DNA of 64,000 nt from Treponema_C sp050320395 (GTDB lineage Bacteria > Spirochaetota > Spirochaetia > Treponematales > Treponemataceae), in the NCBI RefSeq assembly GCF_050320395.1, contig NZ_CP144459.1, positions 2,728,001-2,792,000 of the forward strand, written 5' to 3'. Below the pieces are notes generated by a model that was not told the DNA's origin, ran no database searches, and worked only from the letters and a program-made list of their open reading frames with translations. The position numbers and the translations under genes are program-made. Numbering within the stretch: position 1 is the first letter of the stretch; every line of letters begins with the position of its first letter. Positions 37,885-47,300 of the stretch are shown here, in pieces.

Positions 37885-40800
37885 TCAAACCGTTTGTTTT
37901 CCGAAATAATCCAATATCAATTCAACTTCGCCGATGGTTAAATTCAAACTTGAAGCGATTTGTTCAACCGTCCAGCCCTGACGCTTTAATTTGAGAACGT
38001 TTTCGCGTACCGCAATCGGAGGCGCTCCGGCGGAACGTTTTTTGGTTTTTCCGCCGTCTTTAATCAAAGAGCCGAGCAAATTAACCTGCTCCATGGTTTC
38101 TTTTTTCATCTCGTCAAGGCGGACTTCGGTTTTACTCATCCACTCGCAAGCCTTATCGACCCGCTCGATATTGCGGTCCGTTTCGGCAAGGATTTCGTCC
38201 AAATTATTCAGCTTGTCGGCTATATCGTTTATGCGGCCGGCTTTTTCCATAAGGGCGTTTAAGTCGTTTTTAAGCATACCGACGGCCTCAGGCATATCGG
38301 CGGTTTGACGTTCGCATTCGTTTAAGCGCTCTTCAAGGGCGCGCAAATCTTCAAAGGTACGGCCGACGCCTTCAATGGTTTGATCAAGCACGGTATTTTT
38401 CTTTTCAAGCCTGTCGTAGCGGCCGGAAATGTCGCCGAGGGTATCCTGAAAGCGGCGGACTTCTCCCTGCAAAATCTGTAAATCATCGCTGGTACTTTGC
38501 AAATCGCGGATTTTTTCATCCATTGAGGATGAAAGCTGCATAAGCCTGCCGAAATTTGCATCCATCGCGTCGATTTTGTTTTTTCCGGCGTTAAACTGCT
38601 GAAGTTTTACCGATATATCTTCGTCTATTTTACGCATTTTACCGAACTGCGCTTCAATACTGTCGGTTATTTGTTTAAAACCGTCAAAACGCGATATGTG
38701 CATATGCAAATCGTTCATTTGATTTTCCAGATGATTTTTCATTTCAACGGTTTTTTCAATCAACTGCGTTTGCGCTAAAAATTGTTTCAGCTGTCTGTCG
38801 GTACCGCTTATATCCATCTTCAATTTGTTTGCTTCGTTTTGAATTGCGGAAACGGCCTTTTCGTGTATGGATTCGGTTTTTTCCTGAATTTCTTTTACCA
38901 TACTCTTTAAAGCGCGCAGTCTTTGCTCCGCATCGGTGTTTTCATCGGAAATTTTACGCTTCGTATCTTCAAGCATTTCACCGTAGGCTTTTTTAAACTC
39001 GCCGAGCATTTCTTCCGTATACTCTTCATATTCGGCAAGAGACTGTTTGCTTTGCTCCTTTAAAGATTCCAATTCGGCCGAAAGTTTGGCGCTTTCTTCT
39101 TTGGTCATATTCGCAAAACGCGCAACATCGGAGCCGAATATTTTTTGAATTTGATTTATATGGTCTTCAGAGCGTTGTTCCAAGTCTTCAAGTTTTTCGG
39201 TAACCGCGGCGCTTTTTTCTTCAAGCTGCTCGCTCAAACGTTCGCGCCACGAAGCAAGCTCTCCCAAAATACCTTCCAAGGACCCCTTCGTTTCTTCCTG
39301 AGTAAGAAATACGGATTGACTTATTTGGTCAAGTCTGTCTTCTATATCTTTTTCGCAGCGTTCAGCCTGTTCGGCGGCACTTTTTCTTTGGCGGTCCAAT
39401 TCCGCGGCCAATAAAGTTTCCGCGGCTTTTCGCGCTTCTTCCATACGCTCCTGATGAGAGTCGGCAAAGCCCCGTAAAGACGCGTCGAGAGCTTCCATAC
39501 GTTCCTGAAAATCCTCGTCGTTTTTTTGTAAAAGCGCTTCAAAAGTTTCTATGTTCTGACGGTATTTTTCCTGCAATACGCCGAATTTTTCCTTTATGTC
39601 TTCTCCGTATTGCGTTTCAAGGTTTCTCCGCTCGTTTTCAAAATGCCTTGAAACATCGTTCAAACGGCCGTCAAAATCGCGCTTCCATTCTTCCAAAGAA
39701 GTATTCAGATTTTCACCGCGTTCATTTAAGTCGCGGAAAAAATCGTCTTCAAAGATTTTAAGCTTTTCGGATACATTATCGTAGGCGCGGTTTTTTAATT
39801 CATTCAATTCGCTGTCAAGGTTATCGATAACCTCTTTCATTTCCGCATAAGAAGAGGTAACCGTGCGCTCAAATTCGTTTTGGGCTTCGCCGCGGTTTGT
39901 TTTAAATGTATCGAACTCATCCGATATACGCTGTTCGGCGCCCTCCATCAATATACGGAAGCTCCGATCAAGCTTATCTATATCCGCCCCGAGGCTTTCA
40001 ATCTTTTTTAAACGGTAATCCAGGTCTTTTTGTGTTCCCGCAATACGTTCTTCGGTATCTTCAAAAAAGCTTTGCAGCCTGCGGGCATTGTTTTGTACCG
40101 CCTCATCACGGGCCGTATCGAAGCGCCCGCTAAGTTCTGCAAAAACCGCTTCAAGCTGTTCGTTTATTTGCAGCTGCCGGTTTTGTACCTCATCGGCAAG
40201 GCTCCCGGTTTCTTGTTCCATAGTCTCCCGCAAATCGCCGATTGTTTTTTCAAAATCGCGGGTCAGCCGCCGGGAATCGGCTTCTATCCGTTCTCCCAGA
40301 CGGGTCAATAAATCTATTCCTTCTTTTTGCCGCTTATTTACGGTATCGTCCAATTCACGGATCATTTGCTCGGCCCGGCCGAAATTGGCGTTGAATCGGG
40401 CAAGCTCGGCCTTTTGTCTTTCTATTTCGGAACCGTTTTCTTCGGCAAAACGTGCTATTTCATCGGCTAAAAGCCTTTGTTTTTCTTCAAGGAAATCCCG
40501 TATTTCCGCCTTTAAACTATCCAGGGCAAGGATGGTTTCGCTGCGCACCTTTTCGCGCATATCGGCCGATTCCGCCGTAAGGGCGGACAAGGTATCGTTC
40601 AGTCTGCCCTTGTGCTCCTCAACGGTTTCGTTTACAAAGCTTTCCTGCTTTTCCATCGCCGAACGAATCTTTTCTTCCTGTCCGAATCCTATAATATGCA
40701 GGAGCTTTTTCGTCTCGGCAAGCGAAGCGTTCAATTCTTCCTGCTGTTGTGAAAGCTCGGCAAAAACCCTCTGCCGAATATCGTCCAATGCCGTTTGTGT

Positions 40801-42129
40801 TTTTTCATCGATCTCCCGGGCGGCCGCATCAAAACGTTCTTCGCGCAATTGCAGGGCATTGTGTATCTTTTCGTTTTGGCCCGCATCGGCTTCAGCCAAA
40901 ACTTTTTCGGTTTTTTCGATAAGAACGTCAAGGCGCTCTTTTTTATCCTGCAATTCCGTTTCCAAAGCATTCTGGGCCGTCTGCAATGCCGCCGACAATT
41001 CGGCTTCACTCTTTTCCAGTTCCGCCGAAATACGGCCGCTGTGGTTTTCCATCGCTTCGCTTACCCGGTCGGAATGCCCGGCAAGATCGGCGGATATGCG
41101 GCGCTCCTGCTCTTCAAGGGCTTTTTGAAGCTCATCGCGCTGTTGTAACACTTCACCGCTAATCCGCTCCGTTTCAACGCTCAAATCGGAAAAAAGTTTT
41201 TCCTTTTCTTCCTCCAGTGCCGCATTTAATTCATCGTGCATATCCTGCAGGGCCGCCCGCGACTCGGAGCGGAACCGATCATAAACGTTTTGAGCTTCTC
41301 TTTGGGCATCTTCTATTTTTCCCGATAAATCGGCGGACAGGTTTTCTTTTTCGCGCTCTACATATTCGGTTATATCGTGAGTACTGCGTTCCAAAAGCGC
41401 TTCGAATTCTTCTTCGCGTTTTAAGGTATTTTGTTTAAGACCTTCAAAAACTCCGTCTTCAAGCGATTCGGCTTTTTCGCGGGCGCGCTCTAAAGCCGTA
41501 TCAAAAACCCCCTGTATTTCTTCAAGCAGCTGTTGATTTTTATCCACGGCGGCATCGGCAAGCATTTCCAAATCCGCAAAACGGCGATCAAGGGCGGCCG
41601 TATATTCGGCACCCAAGGTCCCCAGCCGCTCGGCGTTTTGTTTTTGAAACTCGGAAAGAAGGGCGGGGATACGTTTTTCCGTATCATCCAGGCGTTTTTG
41701 CTGCTCGCCGATTATTTTTGCCGTTTTATCGACAAAGGCCGAATGTTTACGTATTTTTTCAAGATTGTCTTCAACCCGGGCCGTCATGTCCAATAATTCG
41801 CCTATCAGTTTTTCATATGAAAGCACACGGGTTTTTACATTGTCGACTTGCGCCGTATAGGACGAAAAGTCCGCGCATATTTTTTCAAAGCGGGCCTTTT
41901 CCTGTTCAAGCTTTTTGACTGCAGCGACCGCCTGCACCTGCTTTAACTCAAGCTCGGCACCCGCATTTTGCGCCTGTATTGCGCGGTTTTTAAAAGCTTC
42001 TTCAAAGTCGGCAAGGATTTTATCGGTAAATTTTTTAACCTTTTCGATTGAACGGTTTTTTTTATCCAAACGCCGAAATACAAACAGCATTATAAAACAA
42101 ACCGCAGCCGTAATAATATTTCCAATCAT
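37885..42129 (-). CDS. SpiroCoCo-type membrane-anchored coiled-coil protein with C-terminal HTH
   Basis: The ATG at 42129 (1414 residues) is preferred to the upstream TTG at 42156 because GGGTGGGAAG sits just before it. An N-terminal transmembrane helix (IGNIITAAVCFIMLFVF) precedes about 1300 residues of almost uninterrupted heptad-rich coiled coil dominated by Glu, Lys, Gln, Leu and Arg. A Lys/Arg linker (GGKTKKRSAGAPP) then leads to a short helix-turn-helix-like end (LKRQGWTVEQIASSLNLTIG). Long coiled-coil proteins of this kind are characteristic of spirochaetes, where they are thought to be structural or cytoskeletal; the function here is unknown. It lies convergent with recG. Confidence 0.8.
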   Translation of the reverse strand: MIGNIITAAVCFIMLFVFRRLDKKNRSIEKVKKFTDKILADFEEAFKNRAIQAQNAGAELELKQVQAVAAVKKLEQEKARFEKICADFSSYTAQVDNVKTRVLSYEKLIGELLDMTARVEDNLEKIRKHSAFVDKTAKIIGEQQKRLDDTEKRIPALLSEFQKQNAERLGTLGAEYTAALDRRFADLEMLADAAVDKNQQLLEEIQGVFDTALERAREKAESLEDGVFEGLKQNTLKREEEFEALLERSTHDITEYVEREKENLSADLSGKIEDAQREAQNVYDRFRSESRAALQDMHDELNAALEEEKEKLFSDLSVETERISGEVLQQRDELQKALEEQERRISADLAGHSDRVSEAMENHSGRISAELEKSEAELSAALQTAQNALETELQDKKERLDVLIEKTEKVLAEADAGQNEKIHNALQLREERFDAAAREIDEKTQTALDDIRQRVFAELSQQQEELNASLAETKKLLHIIGFGQEEKIRSAMEKQESFVNETVEEHKGRLNDTLSALTAESADMREKVRSETILALDSLKAEIRDFLEEKQRLLADEIARFAEENGSEIERQKAELARFNANFGRAEQMIRELDDTVNKRQKEGIDLLTRLGERIEADSRRLTRDFEKTIGDLRETMEQETGSLADEVQNRQLQINEQLEAVFAELSGRFDTARDEAVQNNARRLQSFFEDTEERIAGTQKDLDYRLKKIESLGADIDKLDRSFRILMEGAEQRISDEFDTFKTNRGEAQNEFERTVTSSYAEMKEVIDNLDSELNELKNRAYDNVSEKLKIFEDDFFRDLNERGENLNTSLEEWKRDFDGRLNDVSRHFENERRNLETQYGEDIKEKFGVLQEKYRQNIETFEALLQKNDEDFQERMEALDASLRGFADSHQERMEEARKAAETLLAAELDRQRKSAAEQAERCEKDIEDRLDQISQSVFLTQEETKGSLEGILGELASWRERLSEQLEEKSAAVTEKLEDLEQRSEDHINQIQKIFGSDVARFANMTKEESAKLSAELESLKEQSKQSLAEYEEYTEEMLGEFKKAYGEMLEDTKRKISDENTDAEQRLRALKSMVKEIQEKTESIHEKAVSAIQNEANKLKMDISGTDRQLKQFLAQTQLIEKTVEMKNHLENQMNDLHMHISRFDGFKQITDSIEAQFGKMRKIDEDISVKLQQFNAGKNKIDAMDANFGRLMQLSSSMDEKIRDLQSTSDDLQILQGEVRRFQDTLGDISGRYDRLEKKNTVLDQTIEGVGRTFEDLRALEERLNECERQTADMPEAVGMLKNDLNALMEKAGRINDIADKLNNLDEILAETDRNIERVDKACEWMSKTEVRLDEMKKETMEQVNLLGSLIKDGGKTKKRSAGAPPIAVRENVLKLKRQGWTVEQIASSLNLTIGEVELILDYFGKQTV

Positions 42130-42200
42130 CGCTTCCCACCCGATCCGTATTAACAAAAGGATGCCTTACAAAATGCTTTTAAGACAATCCCTTTCTTCTA

Positions 42201-42872
42201 TTACTGTAACACAATTTTACATAATTGGCGATAGTTTTTAAAGCAAATATCGGCTTCGCGGGGCTTTTTATTCGCGATTTCCCGCCACAGGGGCGTAATA
42301 TAGGCGGTTTTCATACCCGCTTTATGCGCTCCCTGTATATCGCTTCGAATACTGTTGCCCACATATAAAATATGCTCGGCCGGAACTCCCAGCTCGCGCT
42401 CCAAAATTCCGAAAGGATAAGATGAGGGTTTGAGGGCTCCGCAGCGCTCGGAACCGAGCAGACAATCAAACAGCGGTTTGAGCCCCCATAAATCGCCCTT
42501 TTGTTCGGGAGGAAAGTCGGATAAAACGCCCAGCTTTAAACCGGCGTCTTTAAATGCGCGTAAAGAACTGTCCAAGCCTTTAAAGGGTTTTACGCGCGGA
42601 AAAAATTGAACCAAGCCGTCATAGATTTTTTCCTGTATAAGAGCGCGGGCTTTTTCGGCCGGAATTTTCATAAAATCGGCGGTAAGCCGTGCCTGATATT
42701 CAAAAAAATCGGGCAAAGGGGCCGTTCTGTGTAAAATCATCCGTGCTTTGCGGAAATGGTGAAAAAAATGAAGATTTTTTAAAAAATAGGGGGCAATACG
42801 CATATACAGCCGCCAATCCGGATACATGGTGCCGTCTATGTCGAATGCAACCGCTTTAATATTAAATATCAT
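42201..42872 (-). CDS. HAD-superfamily phosphatase
   Basis: The four HAD motifs are present: DIDGT (motif I, nucleophile Asp with acid/base Asp two residues later), LSDFP (II), the Lys of LKPSSYPF (III) and YVGNSIRSDIQGAHKAG (IV). The helical cap after motif I suggests subfamily I acting on a small phosphorylated metabolite, substrate unknown. No Shine-Dalgarno is visible. A TATAAC box on the minus strand (42878-42883) lies 5 nt before the ATG, but the -35 (TTTTAA) is poor, so a leaderless mRNA is possible rather than well supported. It is 44 nt upstream of the coiled-coil gene's chosen start stretch and may be cotranscribed with it. Confidence 0.85.
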   Translation of the reverse strand: MIFNIKAVAFDIDGTMYPDWRLYMRIAPYFLKNLHFFHHFRKARMILHRTAPLPDFFEYQARLTADFMKIPAEKARALIQEKIYDGLVQFFPRVKPFKGLDSSLRAFKDAGLKLGVLSDFPPEQKGDLWGLKPLFDCLLGSERCGALKPSSYPFGILERELGVPAEHILYVGNSIRSDIQGAHKAGMKTAYITPLWREIANKKPREADICFKNYRQLCKIVLQ

Positions 42873-42940
42873 TGTTTGTTATACTATATATCCGAAAATA
42901 TTAAAAGGGTGTAATTCCCGTAAATGCATTTTATGCGGAT

Positions 42941-44359
42941 TTATTCGCCCGAAGGTTCCATGCGGTCCGGATAAAATTCCATTGAAGCTTTTACACGGAC
43001 TAAAAAAACAAAGGAACCGCGGTATTTTTCGATAAACTCATCAAGGGTATATTCGCGTCCCTTTTCAAATACCGATACCTGCAAGCGGCCCCGCCTGTCA
43101 AACCAGGGAAAAAAGGCGGCGGCTTCGGTAAAGACCGGTCTCCGGACGGTTTCTTCGGCCCCATCGGATTGAGCGCTTTGCCGTACGGCGCCCAAAAAAA
43201 AGCGGTGCGCTTCGGTTACTCCCAAGACGTACAAAAGAGGCTTAAGCATTTCAACCGGATACCCCGAATTGGCGGAAAAACCCGCACTGCGAGCGGTTCC
43301 CGAAGTATCGGTATAATACGAAAATGCTTCGGTTTTTACATCGGCCCCCGAATTATTGTAATGGTAAACGATTCCGGTGCGCGCGGATATCGCCGCAGCC
43401 GCCATATTCCGTATCGCATTTAAACTGCCGAAATTTTCTTCCGAATGCGCACTTGCGGAGCCCCGAAGCTTCGGATTTTCATCCTTCGGTCCTTCAACGG
43501 TATTGATTTTCAGCTTTTCCGGCGCAATAACGGCTCCGGTAAGCGGTTTTACAAGTCCGTCTACAATCCATTTTAAAAAATCGATTGATGCGTTTTTATC
43601 TGCGGCAAAACCGGTTTTTTGTAAAGAAGGAAGCAAAGAGCGTATCATGCCGGTCATCTGCATAATATCGTTATATGAATGTAAAAAAACGCGCGTGTAA
43701 TTCCACGGAAGGGTATAGCGGGTTATATGGAGCAATTCGTCAAAGCTCATAACATATAATTGCTCGAACGGGAGGGGAACCGGCACTCTTCCTGCAGCCG
43801 ATGCGCCGAATATGATAAAATCGGCATAACTTCTTTCCGGTCCGGGGGAAAATTCGACATAGACTTTTGTATCCTGTACAAAATAACATCGAATACGCAG
43901 TGCTTTGCCGCTTAAGGAATCGCGGTATAAAATCCAGCTTCCCGGAGCGTCCTTAGGCCATGTTTCAACCCAGATTTCGGAAGAGGAGGTGTCTTCGTCT
44001 TCCGTACCGGCGATTGCCGAAGCATCCCCGTTATTTGTTTTAAGAAGAACCTTTTGTCTTACCAGAGGGGCAACAATGATTTGCAGTTCTCCGTTTTCTT
44101 CTTCCTGCCGAACAAGAAAATAATCGCCCGTTTCGTTTTGAATAAGCCGGGGTTCCTTCGTTTTTACGCTTTCCGCTTCGGCTTTAAACCACGTATCGAC
44201 AAGTTCTTTGCGGCAAAAAGCCGATTCGGTCATTTTAAAACCGGCAGAAGGAATATGAGGGTCGGGCGTATGTGCTTTGAGAGAAACCGCAGTCACAATA
44301 CAGACAAACAGATAAAATCCGTAATAAAGCCGTTTAGGCCCGGTGTATATATTCTTCAT
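42941..44359 (-). CDS. Predicted secreted protein of unknown function
   Basis: The 472-residue product has an N-terminal hydrophobic signal (LYYGFYLFVCIVTAVSLKA) and no lipobox. Recognisable stretches are YADFIIFGASAAGRVPVPLPFEQLYVMSF (given only as context, no domain assigned) and a Tyr/Trp-rich middle section. I do not recognise the family. GGAAGG lies 7 nt before the ATG. Its start overlaps the end of the upstream activase gene by 26 bp, so the two are translationally linked, although no shared function is obvious. Confidence 0.6.
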   Translation of the reverse strand: MKNIYTGPKRLYYGFYLFVCIVTAVSLKAHTPDPHIPSAGFKMTESAFCRKELVDTWFKAEAESVKTKEPRLIQNETGDYFLVRQEEENGELQIIVAPLVRQKVLLKTNNGDASAIAGTEDEDTSSSEIWVETWPKDAPGSWILYRDSLSGKALRIRCYFVQDTKVYVEFSPGPERSYADFIIFGASAAGRVPVPLPFEQLYVMSFDELLHITRYTLPWNYTRVFLHSYNDIMQMTGMIRSLLPSLQKTGFAADKNASIDFLKWIVDGLVKPLTGAVIAPEKLKINTVEGPKDENPKLRGSASAHSEENFGSLNAIRNMAAAAISARTGIVYHYNNSGADVKTEAFSYYTDTSGTARSAGFSANSGYPVEMLKPLLYVLGVTEAHRFFLGAVRQSAQSDGAEETVRRPVFTEAAAFFPWFDRRGRLQVSVFEKGREYTLDEFIEKYRGSFVFLVRVKASMEFYPDRMEPSGE

Positions 44360-47300
44360 CGGGATGCCTTCCTTCGGGGGCGTTTGCCAAAAGCAGTTTT
44401 AAACGGTTAAGCTGATTTACTTCGCTGGAACCCGGGTCATAATCAATGGCCGCTATGTTCGCATCGGGATAACGGCGGCGCAGTTCTTTAATCATTCCTT
44501 TTCCGGTAACGTGATTCGGAAGACAGGCAAAGGGCTGCACACAGGCTATATTCGGAACTCCTTCCTGAATAAGCTCAACCATTTCGGCGGTTAAAAACCA
44601 GCCTTCTCCGGTAATATTGCCTAATTGAACAATGTCGTCAACCCCGCGCATTAAATCGTAAATGGATGAAGGCGGCTCAAAGCGGCGGCTTTTTGTAAGT
44701 TCCTTTTTGATTCTTTTACGGAACAGCTCCAAAAACCTGACCGCCAGGCGCGCATTCCGTTCGGTTTTTTTCGAAAAGGCAAGTTCTCTATGGCGGAATA
44801 TGCCGTTTGAAAACGAATAAAACAAAAAGTCCGCCAGATCGGGCACAACGCATTCGGCTCCCTCGCGCTCGATAGTCGAAAATATATCGTTGTTTGCGGT
44901 CGGATGAAATTTAACCAGTATTTCGCCGACCACTCCGACGCGCGGTTTTTTTTGCGGCAAAAGAGGTAAGTTGTCAAAATCGCGCACGATATTTTTAATG
45001 AGGCGGTTGTACTTGATAAGCGAAAGCGATTTTAAGTTTTTTTGCGCTTCGGTATTCCATTTTTCATAGAGTTTGTCGGCGGAACCCGAAACGGCTTCGT
45101 AGGGGCGCGTGCGGTATAAAACGCGCATAAGTAAATCCCCTATCATAAGGGCGCGCATTGCCCGTATAATAAGAGGCAGACTGATTTTAAACCCGGGATT
45201 GCGCTCAAAACCCTGGGCGCTCAGCGATATAACGGGTATATGACCCCAGCCGGCGTCCGCTAAAGCGCGGCGTATAAAGCCGATGTAGTTTGTCGCACGG
45301 CAGCCGCCCCCCGTTTGGCTTATCAGTAAGCTCACCCTGTTCAAATCGTACAGGCCCGATTTTAAGGCGGAAATCATCTGCCCCGCAACCAATATCGAAG
45401 GATAACAAGCGTCGTTGTTTACGTACTGTAGACCTGTGTCCACGGCTGCCGCATCGACATCGGGCAAAATAACAAAATTAAAACCGGAATATCTGAAAGC
45501 CGTTTGTACGAGGCGGAAATGAATCGGCGACATTTGCGGGGCGAGAATCGTGTGCGTATACTTCATTTCTTTGGTAAAAATACGCCGTTTAAGCGCCGAA
45601 GATTGTACATGGGGATTTTTTTGCCTTCGCGCCCTCTCTTTTACCGCCGCAATCAGACTTCGTATGCGGATACGTACCGCACCGAGGTTGGAGCCTTCGT
45701 CTATTTTAATCAGGGTAAACATGCGGTTTTTTGCCGCCAAAATCTCTTCAACCTGGTCGGCCGTAACCGCATCCAGCCCGCAGCCGAAGCTCGTAAGCTG
45801 TACGAGTTCCAAGTGCGGCATTCCCGCCGTAAAAGAAGCGGCTCGGTAGAGGCGGTTATGATACACCCATTGGTCTACAACGCGCAGGGGGCGCTCTATC
45901 GTTCCCAAATGAGCGATACTGTCTTCGGTTAAAACGCCCAAACCGAGACCTGCAATCAATTCGGGAATACCGTGGTTTATTTCGGGGTCAAGGTGATAGG
46001 GGCGGCCTGCAAGCACGATACCGCCCGCTCCGCGCCGTATCAGTTCTTCAACCGCACGCTCTCCTTCTTCGCGCACTTCTTCACGGAATTTATCCTGTTC
46101 CTTCCATCCTGCATGAACGGCTTTTTTTACTTCTTCCAAGCTTAAATCCGCAAATTTCGGACTTAATTCTTCATATAAACGCTCTGCAAGCCGCTTTTCG
46201 TCGTAGATGGGCAAAAAGGGATTCATAAAGGTAACGGAATCGTCTTGGCGAAGCTCATCCACGTTGTTGCGCAGTACCTCCGGGTAACTGGTAACGATGG
46301 GACAGTTATAGTGATTTCCGGCAAGCGGGTCTTCCTGCTGTTCGTAGGGCGCGCAGGGATAAAAGATGAATTTTACCCCCGCCTTTAAAAGAGCGGTTAT
46401 ATGGCCGTGGCTTATTTTTCCCGGATAGCACACCGATTCGGACGGAATGGTTTCAAGCCCCATTTCGTAAATCGAGCGGGTGGAGCGCGGAGAAAGGCGG
46501 ACTCGGAAGCCGAGCTGCGTAAAAAAGGTAAACCACAGCGGATAGTTTTCATAGGTATTCAAAACCCGCAAAAGACCCACATCGCCGCGCGGGGCATCCT
46601 GCGGTTTTAAAGGCGTATAGGCAAATAGGCGTTTGTATTTCCATGCAAAGAGGTTCGGAAGAGGGCCGTCCGACACGCCGCTTCCCGTATCGGTGTTGCG
46701 GGCGTTTGAAGCGTCTACAATACTGTGTGCACCCTCTATTTCCGCCCCGCGCTCACAGCGGTTTCCCGTTATAAAGGTTCTTCCGGCCCCGCCGGAGCTG
46801 AAGGTGTTGATGGTTAAAAGGCAGTTGTTCGAGCATTTTCCGCAGCGGCGCAAAGCCAAATCGACTTTAAAAGCTTCAAGTTCGTCAAAGCTTGCAATAC
46901 CGGAGCGCACTTGGCCTGCCGCGATTTTTTGAGCGTGTTTTTCGGCATCTTCGGCCGAAGCGCCGGCGGGCAACGCCGTCAAATCTTTCCATTGGTCGAG
47001 TGCGATTAAAGCTGCGCCGTAAGCGCCCATAAGGCCCGCAACATCGGGGCGGAACACATTTACGCCGGAAACCTTTTCAAAGGCGCGCAGCACCGCATCG
47101 TTATTAAAGGTTCCGCCCTGAACAACCACTTTGGTGCCTATATCGCTTGCTTTTCGCAGTTTAATGACTTTAAACAGGGCGTTTTTTATAACCGAATATG
47201 AAAGACCTGCGGAAATATCGGCGACTGTTGCCCCTTCTTTTTGCGCCTGTTTGACGCGGCTGTTCATAAAAACCGTACAGCGGCTTCCCAAATCGACGGG

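Noticed and set aside
40088..41128. 346-residue plus-strand ORF opposite the coiled-coil gene
   Set aside because: Its Ser/Arg/Phe-rich low-complexity product is the expected antisense shadow of a Glu/Lys-rich coiled coil; no Shine-Dalgarno, promoter or recognisable domain.
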